A stretch of 33,681 nt of DNA from Chitinophagaceae bacterium (GTDB lineage Bacteria; Bacteroidota; Bacteroidia; Chitinophagales; Chitinophagaceae), in NCBI GenBank assembly GCA_013694745.1, contig JACDBU010000029.1, positions 1-33,681 of the forward strand. Reading direction: 5' to 3'. The translations under genes and the position numbers were made by a program. This document shows positions 8,911 through 16,963 of this stretch, piece after piece. A model generated the notes under the pieces. It was not told the DNA's origin and did no database searches. It saw only the letters and a list, made by a program, of their open reading frames with translations. Numbering within the stretch: position 1 is the first letter of the stretch; the number at the start of each line of letters is the position of its first letter.

Positions 8911-10155
8911 TTGCAGATATACAATCTCATTACCGTCATTATTGTTATAACCGCTGTCTTTGGTTATATCAATTTTCGTTTTATAAAGTTGCCTGCCACT
9001 ATTGGTATTATGCTTATATCGTTGATCGTATCATTATTAGTTATTGCCACAGGTTATATACACCCGGGCATCTTTATAAAGATTACAGACGTAATCAAGA
9101 CCATTGATTTTAATACGGCATTAATGAAAGTGATGTTAGCATTTTTATTGTTCGCCGGAGCCATTCACATTGATATTAAAAAATTAAAAAGAGAAAGTGC
9201 TGCAATTATTACCTTTTCAACTTTGGGTGTTATCATTTCAACTTTTGTTGTAGCAGTATTGATGTTTGCAATAACAAAATGGTTCGGTATGCCAATAGGT
9301 TTTATTTACTGTTTGCTCTTTGGCGCATTAATTTCTCCAACAGATCCTATTGCAGTTTTAGGAATATTAAAACGTGCAAAAATCCCTTCAACATTGGAAA
9401 TAAAGATATCGGGCGAGAGCCTGTTCAATGATGGTGTTGGAGTAGTTGTATTTATTACCATATATGAAATTATTAAGGTAGGGTATGAAAACGTTTCAGC
9501 ACTTCAAATTATATGGCTCTTTTTAAGAGAGGCTGGCGGTGGTCTTCTTTTTGGATTATTGCTTGGATACATTGGTTTTTGGATGTTACGCTCAATAGAA
9601 AATTATATTATTGAAGTGCTGATAACACTGGCTATTGTTATGGGCGGATATGCTTTAGCAGATTACCTGCATATCAGCGGTCCACTTGCAATGGTAGTGG
9701 CAGGCATTGTAACCGGTAATAAAATTCTTGAGGAAGAAGTAAGTGATATTACAAGAGATTATATTGATAAATTTTGGGAAATGATAGATGAAGTAATGAA
9801 TGCAATTCTGTTTTTATTGATCGGTTTTGAAATGCTGATCATACCATTCTCTCAAACATTATTTTGGTTAGGTTGCGTCACCATATTAATTGTTTTACTG
9901 GCAAGATTTATTTCTGTTATTATTCCCATTTCTTTTTTAAAGTTTTCGAAAACATTTGAGCGGAATGCTATACCAATTCTTGTTTGGGGAGGATTGCGCG
10001 GTGGTATTTCTGTTGCACTTGCGCTTTCACTTCCTAAAAATTCTTACAGCGAAGTATTTGTTTCCATAACTTATATGGTTGTTTTGTTCTCGATAATTGT
10101 TCAGGGGCTTACCATCGGAAAATTTGCACAGAAGCTTGCAAAAAATAAAAAGTAA
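8911..10155 (+). CDS. Sodium/cation:proton antiporter (CPA1-type)
   Basis: 414 aa, multi-TM; ALISPTDPIAVLGILK, GESLFNDGVGVVVF, WGGLRGGISVALALSLP; probable TTG start. Confidence 0.9.
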   Translation: MQIYNLITVIIVITAVFGYINFRFIKLPATIGIMLISLIVSLLVIATGYIHPGIFIKITDVIKTIDFNTALMKVMLAFLLFAGAIHIDIKKLKRESAAIITFSTLGVIISTFVVAVLMFAITKWFGMPIGFIYCLLFGALISPTDPIAVLGILKRAKIPSTLEIKISGESLFNDGVGVVVFITIYEIIKVGYENVSALQIIWLFLREAGGGLLFGLLLGYIGFWMLRSIENYIIEVLITLAIVMGGYALADYLHISGPLAMVVAGIVTGNKILEEEVSDITRDYIDKFWEMIDEVMNAILFLLIGFEMLIIPFSQTLFWLGCVTILIVLLARFISVIIPISFLKFSKTFERNAIPILVWGGLRGGISVALALSLPKNSYSEVFVSITYMVVLFSIIVQGLTIGKFAQKLAKNKK

Positions 10156-10339
10156 AAATATGGATTTGTGACAAAATACCTTCAGGGCATATTAAGTTTA
10201 AGAGATGCATCTGATTTTGAAAAGGCAAAGTTAACCATTAGCAAAGCCAGTCGGTTACTCGTGCGCAGTAACTCTATAAATTTCTTCTCGCAAGATTGAA
10301 TAAAGACACTCTCCTTTTAATAAAAAAATAATAGAAACA

Positions 10340-11104
10340 ATGAAGCAACAATTAGTCCATGAAAGAAATAAACTTTTAAATGAAGTAGAACAATTGCTGG
10401 AAGGTCCGATGATCTTTCTGGGCTTTGTTTGGCTTATCCTTCTTGTGGTTGAATTAATATGGGGACTGCCAAAATTATTACAATACGCAACATTTATAAT
10501 TTGGATAATTTTTATCATTGACTTTATTATCAAGTTTATCCTTGCACCTTATAAAATTAAATTCTTTAAAAAAAACTGGCTCACAGCAATCTCTTTATTA
10601 ATTCCCGCACTGCGAATATTTCGCATTTTCCGTTTTATAAAATTGTTACAGGGAGTAAGAAGCATAAGCATAGTAAGAATTGTTTCTTCCCTCAACAGGA
10701 GTATGAAAAGCCTGCGGGCTACAATGAAAAGAAGAGCATTTGGATATGTTGCTTTGCTTGCTGTTGTGGTTACTTTTGCCGGCGCTGCTGGAATGTATGC
10801 ATTGGAAAAACCAAACCCCGGATTCAATAATTTCGGAATGGCTTTGTGGTGGACAGCTATGCGGATCATTACTGCAGGCAGTGATTATTTTCCTCAAACT
10901 CCCGAGGGGAGAGGATTAGCTTTTTTATTATCATTATTTGGATATGCGATCTTTGGTTATGTTACTGCAACGTTAGCAACCTTTTTTATTGGGCGTGATG
11001 CTGAAGAAAAAGATGCACCGGTTGCCGGAGCAAAAGATGTAGAGGAATTAAAAGCCCAAATTAAATTGCTTACCGTTTCTATAAACCAATTAATAGATAA
11101 ATAG
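10340..11104 (+). CDS. Ion transporter / voltage-gated-channel-like protein
   Basis: S4-like ALRIFRIFRFIKLLQGVRSISIVRIV; pore region WWTAMRIITAGSDYFPQTPEGR; C-terminal coiled-coil-like tail. Confidence 0.85.
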   Translation: MKQQLVHERNKLLNEVEQLLEGPMIFLGFVWLILLVVELIWGLPKLLQYATFIIWIIFIIDFIIKFILAPYKIKFFKKNWLTAISLLIPALRIFRIFRFIKLLQGVRSISIVRIVSSLNRSMKSLRATMKRRAFGYVALLAVVVTFAGAAGMYALEKPNPGFNNFGMALWWTAMRIITAGSDYFPQTPEGRGLAFLLSLFGYAIFGYVTATLATFFIGRDAEEKDAPVAGAKDVEELKAQIKLLTVSINQLIDK

Positions 11105-11169
11105 AAAGTTTTAGTTAAACGATTCTCTGCTATTGGTTTGGTATTTGATATTTCATTGAAAACTTTATA

Positions 11170-11937
11170 ATGCTATTACTTACTTTTCCATTATGGGCAA
11201 AAGCAACTTTTTGGGGATTAGTATCCGGCTCAGCATTAATTATTGGGGCTCTGTTAGGATTTTATACTAAAGTTCCAAAAAAGATAATTGCTTTTGTGAT
11301 GGCTTTTGGCAGCGGTGTATTGATCTCTGCACTTGCTTTCGACCTTATGGACGAGGCATATAAACGTGGAGGCTTTGATTCTACCGCCATTGGTTTTGTA
11401 AGTGGCGCTGTTATATACTCTGGCGTAAATTTTTTTTTAAGTAAAAAAGGGGCAAAGCATAGAAAGAGATCAGGACAACAACAGCCTTCAGAAAATGATA
11501 ATAACGGAAGCGGATTAGCAATTGCGCTTGGTGCTTTATTAGATGGGATACCTGAATCAATTGCCATTGGCGTAAGCATGATTGCGGGTGGCGCAGTAAG
11601 CACGGCAGCAGTGATAGCTATTTTTCTTTCTAACATTCCCGAATCATTATCAAGCACGTCAGGAATGAAAAATTCTGGTAGATCAAAGAAATATATCTTT
11701 TGCATCTGGATAGGGATTACCCTGATTTCAGGAATTGCTTCATTCTGCGGGTATACAATTTTTAAAAATTTTTCTCCTGATATTATTGCCGCCACGGTTG
11801 CAGTTGCTGCAGGTGCAATACTTGCAATGCTAAGCGATACCATGATGCCGGAAGCATTTGAAGAAGGTCATGATTTTATTGGAGTCATTACTGTGTTTGG
11901 TTTTCTTGCTGCCTTCCTTCTTACAAAAATGCAATAG
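11170..11937 (+). CDS. ZIP family metal transporter (non-canonical metal site motifs)
   Basis: 8-TM-like profile; GALLDGIPESIAIGVS and FLSNIPESLSST. Confidence 0.8.
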   Translation: MLLLTFPLWAKATFWGLVSGSALIIGALLGFYTKVPKKIIAFVMAFGSGVLISALAFDLMDEAYKRGGFDSTAIGFVSGAVIYSGVNFFLSKKGAKHRKRSGQQQPSENDNNGSGLAIALGALLDGIPESIAIGVSMIAGGAVSTAAVIAIFLSNIPESLSSTSGMKNSGRSKKYIFCIWIGITLISGIASFCGYTIFKNFSPDIIAATVAVAAGAILAMLSDTMMPEAFEEGHDFIGVITVFGFLAAFLLTKMQ

Positions 11938-11988
11938 CGCTAATCCATTATCGGTTTGATTTTTGATAAGTTTAAAAAAAAAATTATT

Positions 11989-12321
11989 ATGAAAGGGTAT
12001 CACACTTACAAAACATGCATTGATGCCTGCCTTAATTGTGCAGCAATCTGTAATCATTGTGCAAGCTCCTGCACGCAGGAGGAAAATATAAAAATGATGG
12101 CACGTTGTATCCAACTGGATATGGAATGTGCAGCCACCTGTTATGCAGCAGCACAGCTAATGAGTGTAGGCAGCGAAAAAGCAAAAGATATTTGCCGTAT
12201 CTGTGCCGACATCTGCGAGGCTTGTAGTAATGAATGTGGCAAACATAAAACAGAGCATTGCCAGGAATGCTCACAGGCATGTAAGCATTGTGCTGAGGAA
12301 TGCCGGAAGATGGCAGCTTAA
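11989..12321 (+). CDS. Four-helix bundle copper-binding protein (Csp/DUF326-like), second copy
   Basis: CIDACLNCAAICNHCASSC...CIQLDMECAATC...CRICADICEACSNEC...CQECSQACKHCAEEC; ATG at 11989. Confidence 0.85.
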   Translation: MKGYHTYKTCIDACLNCAAICNHCASSCTQEENIKMMARCIQLDMECAATCYAAAQLMSVGSEKAKDICRICADICEACSNECGKHKTEHCQECSQACKHCAEECRKMAA

Positions 12322-12361
12322 ATTTATGAGGGGAGGATTATCCTGCATTTGCTTCGACGAG

Positions 12362-12463
12362 CTTCCGCAGTTGTTGGTTTAGTGACCAACAACTTTTTTT
12401 GGGTGTTCGTTATAACAGACGCAACGTTTTCTAACGGAGTCGTTCCTGAGAAATAGGAAAGAG
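12362..12463. repeat. Intergenic repeat element, copy A
   Basis: cttccgcagttgttggtttagtgaccaacaactttttttgggtgttcgttataacagacgcaacgttttctaacggagtcgttcctgagaaa...; aligns with 13427-13516. Confidence 0.85.
12369..12400 (+). terminator. Intrinsic terminator after second Csp gene
   Basis: agttgttggt-ttagtg-accaacaact, 10-bp perfect stem plus T-tract. Confidence 0.85.
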
Positions 12464-12509
12464 TGGCATTTTGTAAAATGAAAAAAGTTTTTTTTCAGTC
12501 CCACCGAGA

Positions 12510-13403
12510 TTATTTTATTGCAACAGGGCCCATTGGCATATTTGCTGGTGGTGTTTTTGCGCTGAGAATAATAATATCTCTCGTGCCTCTTCCACCGTTA
12601 ACATCTGCATTTGCTACGGTAATTTCAGTACCATAATGCCATACACGTTTATCGTTCCAGTAAATTAATTGCCCCCGTGGTATCACAGAATTAAAAATTA
12701 ATTCTTCGGTTTTTTTACCATTATCATCCATAACATATTGGCTAACTCCTGAATCATCGGTTATATTATCTCTATTTACAACCAACATCCCTACGTGCCT
12801 GTTTCCATCCTGGTGAAAACCCTCAACAGCGGGCATTCCTGCCCGGTTTGTATAACAGTCAACTCTTTGAAATTGCGCTAAAAGAATTGCATCACTCCAT
12901 CCAAAAAATGTTGCATAGTGAACTAATAACTTATGAAAATCTGCACTGTTTGTAATGTGCTCACTAATTCGTGGATACTCTCTGCGCATATCTCCATGAA
13001 CCGGGTTATAGGCTATTGATTGCTGCATAGCATACTGGGGCAGATTCCAACACCAATATCCTGTTTCAGCCGACTTCCATGTTGGTTCTGCGGTACTTAA
13101 ATAGTTTTTGCTTTCTACCTCACTAATGTCACTAAGCTTATTAACAGCAGTTATGCGTTCATCAATTTCTTTAATTGCAGGGGCCATACAATGCTTAATT
13201 CTAAACCATGCAATGGATTTATAGCGATAGCCATCTTTAATGTACTGATCAACAGGAATTTCTTCAAAGAACTGTTTCCATGAATTTATGTTGATAAAAG
13301 ATGATGCATCAATTGATTCATAAATAAAGTTTGATAAGTCTCTTTCAATGGGTTGTTGATAGGGATCAGGGATTGATTTGGCAGTATCAGTAAGGTTATC
13401 CAT
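12510..13403 (-). CDS. 2OG-Fe dioxygenase family protein (2OG-Fe_Oxy_2-like; possible amino-acid hydroxylase)
   Basis: AVEGFHQDGNRHVGMLVVNRDNI ... VIPRGQLIYWNDKRVWHYGTEI (HxD...H facial triad pattern). Confidence 0.75.
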   Translation of the reverse strand: MDNLTDTAKSIPDPYQQPIERDLSNFIYESIDASSFININSWKQFFEEIPVDQYIKDGYRYKSIAWFRIKHCMAPAIKEIDERITAVNKLSDISEVESKNYLSTAEPTWKSAETGYWCWNLPQYAMQQSIAYNPVHGDMRREYPRISEHITNSADFHKLLVHYATFFGWSDAILLAQFQRVDCYTNRAGMPAVEGFHQDGNRHVGMLVVNRDNITDDSGVSQYVMDDNGKKTEELIFNSVIPRGQLIYWNDKRVWHYGTEITVANADVNGGRGTRDIIILSAKTPPANMPMGPVAIK

Positions 13404-13426
13404 TTTAAAGATTATTTATTTATTTT

Positions 13427-13516
13427 CTTCCGTTGTTGTCTTTTGACCAATAACTTTTTTTGGTGTTCGTTATAATTTAACGCATCGTCCCTGACGGAGA
13501 CGTTGCTGAGAAAGAG
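13427..13516. repeat. Intergenic repeat element, copy B
   Basis: cttccgttgttgtcttttgaccaataactttttttggtgttcgttataatttaacgcatcgtccctgacggagacgttgctgagaaagag; same orientation as copy A. Confidence 0.85.
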
Positions 13517-13517
13517 G

Positions 13518-13573
13518 ACTTGCTACTTGCCACTTACTACTCGTTACTCGCTAATTGCTACTTGCTACTTGCT
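13518..13573. repeat. Degenerate heptamer tandem repeat, 8 units of ACTTGCT
   Basis: acttgct acttgcc acttact actcgtt actcgct aattgct acttgct acttgct. Confidence 0.95.
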
Positions 13574-14350
13574 TCCCCCATAAACCACCTGCTCATCTGT
13601 ATAATACGTTTTCATCATTCCTTTTTGTTCAATCTTTATAGGAGCACCTGTTGGACTCTTCTCTTTTAATTTTGTATGGATGCGGTGATAAAATTTTATC
13701 TCGCCCTGGATGAGGCCGGGATGATTTTTAAAGATCCGGTTGGTGGCTCTTTTTAACACGCGTTTTATGGTTGTCGCCAGCTCCTTTATCTTTTCATCCG
13801 GGATGGCATTGGCAATTGAAAAGGGAGATATCTTCGACTCCCATAATATTTCATCTGAGTAACCATTTCCAATTCCCCTTATAAGATCCTGGTTAAGTAA
13901 AATGCTTTTGATCTTTGCTTTCCTATTCAATAATTTTTTAAGATATTTAAAATTTAATTTTTTATCCAAAGCATCTACGCCCTCCTTATTTCCCGGGTTT
14001 AATTTTACCCGCGCATTTTTCATCCTGTCTGTCAGCGCCAGGTTTTTACCATTATCAAAATAAAATTCTACGATCGTGGATTTGCGTTCATTCTTTTTTT
14101 CAAACAAAAAAATATCGCCTGTCAGCATCAAATGCATTCCTAAAATATTGCCGTTATCAAACTGGAAGCGCATTTCTTTGCCCGATCTAAAAATATCTGT
14201 AAGCATGCCTCCTGCAAAAGATTTAGAAAGATCTTTCGGTTTATCTACTAATTTCTTTCCATTGATCACTTTTATTTTTAGCAGTTTTGATCCATTAAAA
14301 ATATTTTTGAGGTTGCGTGAGAATACTTCTATGTCCGGCAATTCTGGCAT
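13565..14350 (-). CDS. Fpg/Nei-family DNA glycosylase, cysteine-free
   Basis: MPELPDIEVF N-terminus, GMHLMLTGD, LIRGIGNGYSDEILW H2TH signature; no Cys in the protein. Confidence 0.88.
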   Translation of the reverse strand: MPELPDIEVFSRNLKNIFNGSKLLKIKVINGKKLVDKPKDLSKSFAGGMLTDIFRSGKEMRFQFDNGNILGMHLMLTGDIFLFEKKNERKSTIVEFYFDNGKNLALTDRMKNARVKLNPGNKEGVDALDKKLNFKYLKKLLNRKAKIKSILLNQDLIRGIGNGYSDEILWESKISPFSIANAIPDEKIKELATTIKRVLKRATNRIFKNHPGLIQGEIKFYHRIHTKLKEKSPTGAPIKIEQKGMMKTYYTDEQVVYGGSK

Positions 14351-14409
14351 TTCTTTTTTTACAACAAATTTATTTGATAATATTTATTAATTACAATTAA
14401 ATACCCAAC

Positions 14410-14997
14410 ATGCAACAACCTTTAAAAAAGAAAAAATTTTATCCGGTTTTTGATCATTCCTTTGCAGGTATGATGATCAAAACACAACATCTCCGGCTTA
14501 AATTATTTTCTATTTCCTATGCTGATGAAATGTTTAAAGGCCGCGAATATTTTGAGAAAGCATTAGGGGTTACCGTGCCGGAAAACTGGACAAATGAAAA
14601 AGATGCACTCGAAATTTTTTACAATGAAATGAAAAAAGATTCATCAAACGCGCACTGGTGGGCATACCTGATAATTCATACCAAAGATAATAAGCTCATT
14701 GGCTGCTGTGGTTATAAAGGCCAGCCCAAAGATGGTACGGTAGAAATTGGTTATGAGATACACCCGGAATACAGGAGCAGGGGGTATGCAGTTGAAGCTG
14801 CTAAAGGATTAATAGAAAATGCTTTTACTTTCCCTGAAGTATCAAAAGTTTTGGCACATACCCTGGCTGAAAAAAATGCCTCGGGAAGTGTTCTTAAAAA
14901 AAATGGCTTTACCTACGTTAAACAATTAACTGACCCTGAGGATGGCGAGTTATGGCAATGGGAATTTGAACGACCTGGAATAAAAAAGCCCTGTTAA
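14410..14997 (+). CDS. GNAT family N-acetyltransferase
   Basis: KLIGCCGYKG...VEIGYEIHPEYRSRGYAVEAAKGLIENAF; ASGSVLKKNGF. Confidence 0.88.
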   Translation: MQQPLKKKKFYPVFDHSFAGMMIKTQHLRLKLFSISYADEMFKGREYFEKALGVTVPENWTNEKDALEIFYNEMKKDSSNAHWWAYLIIHTKDNKLIGCCGYKGQPKDGTVEIGYEIHPEYRSRGYAVEAAKGLIENAFTFPEVSKVLAHTLAEKNASGSVLKKNGFTYVKQLTDPEDGELWQWEFERPGIKKPC

Positions 14998-15008
14998 AAA
15001 AAAGGGCT
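14987..15008. terminator. Putative bidirectional intrinsic terminator
   Basis: agccct ... agggct stem flanked by A and T tracts between convergent genes; minus-strand T-tract is stronger. Confidence 0.75.
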
Positions 15009-15033
15009 CACTTTTATGAAACAAAAATCCAAC

Positions 15034-15423
15034 TTAATTATTTCCTGCAGGCTTGTCTCCACGAGGTCTTCGCATGGCCGGTTCTAAATCGTTTTTAAAT
15101 TTGTTATACTGATCTTCTTTTAGCACACCCTTAAGCTTAATATCTCTTTCACCACTTATTTTTTCCATATCAGCTCTTTCGGGCCTGGTACCTTCCGGTA
15201 AGCCTTCTCTTAATTTATCCATTGCCTTATAAGAGTCAAGAAAAATATCCGAGACAGCTTTTTGCTGAACAGTAGTAAGTTTTAAACTGTCAGAGATGCG
15301 GTCTACCATCATTTTTGCGCGCTCATCCGGTGTGCGACGCTGAAAACCTTGCTGCTGCTGAGCCTGCATAGTGAAAATGCCAGCGAACATCAGACCAATA
15401 AATAATATTATCCTGTTTTTCAT
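15034..15423 (-). CDS. LTXXQ/Spy-like small periplasmic protein
   Basis: Signal peptide; LKLTTVQQKAVSDIFLDSYKAMDKLREG; helical, Arg-rich. Confidence 0.65.
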   Translation of the reverse strand: MKNRIILFIGLMFAGIFTMQAQQQQGFQRRTPDERAKMMVDRISDSLKLTTVQQKAVSDIFLDSYKAMDKLREGLPEGTRPERADMEKISGERDIKLKGVLKEDQYNKFKNDLEPAMRRPRGDKPAGNN

Positions 15424-15491
15424 TTGTTACTTTTTTAATTAATGATTTAATTTTTAGACGACATGTATTGTAAAAATCCTTTGCAATAAAT

Positions 15492-15986
15492 TTATTTTTG
15501 TGGGGGACCATTATGTGACTTCCTGAAACCGCCGGTCATTTTTGAAACGATCGTTTTTATAACGGAATCAAATTTGGGCAGCTGATCCGGCGTACACAAG
15601 TTTCTCTCATTTTTTAAGTGCTGGAACATTTGCATATCCAATATTTTTTGACTTTCGCCTATTTTATCGGCAGCATTTCCAAGTTCAGCATCGGAAACAG
15701 AATCTTTGAACAACAGGTTATAGAAATTTTCCTTTGTAATCTTGATGCTATCGAATAAAGGGCGTGCCTTTTTAAAATGTTCATTTCGAAGGCTATCATA
15801 TTGCGCAATTTGCGCAGGGGAAAAACCAACTTCTTTCTTTAAAAGGTTTGTTACTTCTTCTCTCCCATGATTTGGTCTCCTGGGATTATTTCCTAAAACC
15901 ATAAAAAAAACGATCATGGCGATATTGGACAACAGGAGAAATACAACGATTGCCACAAGAGATTTTATTTTTTTTTCAGGGTTCAT
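15492..15986 (-). CDS. Membrane-anchored periplasmic heavy-metal-sensor-like protein (CnrX/Spy-like fold)
   Basis: N-terminal TM; VGFSPAQIAQYDSLRNEHFKKARPLFDSI; stop/start TGATG overlap with upstream gene. Confidence 0.65.
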   Translation of the reverse strand: MNPEKKIKSLVAIVVFLLLSNIAMIVFFMVLGNNPRRPNHGREEVTNLLKKEVGFSPAQIAQYDSLRNEHFKKARPLFDSIKITKENFYNLLFKDSVSDAELGNAADKIGESQKILDMQMFQHLKNERNLCTPDQLPKFDSVIKTIVSKMTGGFRKSHNGPPQK

Positions 15987-16342
15987 CAGGGCTTATTATT
16001 TTCAATATCATCATAAATATTAGTTTGTTGGGCATATTCATCGCTGGTTGCAAGCTGAGCCGTTTGATCATCTGTATTAACCGTATTTTGATTGGAAAAT
16101 ATTACCATCACATTCATAAGAATTATGAGGCAAACCACCGCAAAAGCAAATGCAGGCCGGGTAATAAATGAACTTGCGCGCAGCAAAGGGCTTTCATGCC
16201 TTTTTTGCATTTTCGCTACAAGCCGCGTATAAAAATATGGCTGTGGTGTAGCCCGCTGAATACCTTCAAAACTGTTAAGGACAGCATCAGGCCGATCGTT
16301 AAGCGGCATATCCTGTATTTTATTATTTTCTTGCATACTCAC
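15986..16342 (-). CDS. Single-TM protein, probable anti-sigma factor or accessory
   Basis: 118 aa with one central TM; immediately downstream of ECF sigma gene. Confidence 0.5.
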   Translation of the reverse strand: MSMQENNKIQDMPLNDRPDAVLNSFEGIQRATPQPYFYTRLVAKMQKRHESPLLRASSFITRPAFAFAVVCLIILMNVMVIFSNQNTVNTDDQTAQLATSDEYAQQTNIYDDIENNKP

Positions 16343-16380
16343 TAAGTTAGACGTGAAATGATGATAAATCCTTTGTTAAT

Positions 16381-16953
16381 TTATTTATAATTATGGTAAT
16401 AAGTTTCCAGGTTTTTCTTGAGATTAGTTTTGGCACGTTGCAGCAGCGAATCAACAGCAGATTCGCTGATTTTCATCACCTCGCTTATCTGCTGATAAGT
16501 TAATCCTTCTACTTTGTTCAGTACAAAAGCTACGTTTTGGTTTTGTGGTAAAGTGGCTATGGCTTTGAACAGAACATTGGAGTTCTCTTTATTTTCAGCT
16601 ACTACACCCGGATGAAAAAAATCAGGCGGATCGTTTACCAGTTCATCATTTTTTCCAAACAGGCTTTGTACAAAAGCAAATCGTTTCTTCCGTTTTTTTC
16701 TTCTTAAATGATCCAAAGATTTGGTTACTGCTATCCTGTAAACCCAGGTTGAAAATTTTGAATCACCTTTAAAACTTTGTATAGATTCATATACCTGTAT
16801 GAAGACTTCCTGGGTCACGTCTTCCGCATCTTCTGCACTTTGCACTATACCAATAACCGTATTGTAAACCATATCCTGCCAGGAATCTACAATAGTTTTA
16901 AAAGCCCTTTCATCCTTTAGCTTTAACTGCTCAATTAATTCCCATTCTGTCAA
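16381..16953 (-). CDS. ECF-type RNA polymerase sigma factor (TTG start)
   Basis: DAEDVTQEVFIQVYESIQSFKGDSKFSTWVYRIAVTKSLDHLRRKKRKK; GLTYQQISEVMKISESAVDSLLQRAKTNLKK. Confidence 0.92.
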   Translation of the reverse strand: MTEWELIEQLKLKDERAFKTIVDSWQDMVYNTVIGIVQSAEDAEDVTQEVFIQVYESIQSFKGDSKFSTWVYRIAVTKSLDHLRRKKRKKRFAFVQSLFGKNDELVNDPPDFFHPGVVAENKENSNVLFKAIATLPQNQNVAFVLNKVEGLTYQQISEVMKISESAVDSLLQRAKTNLKKNLETYYHNYK

Positions 16954-16963
16954 GAGTAATCAT

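Noticed and set aside
11262-11843. Minus-strand 193-aa ORF opposite the ZIP gene
   Set aside because: Lies wholly within a convincing ZIP CDS; no protein-like domain; typical antisense open frame
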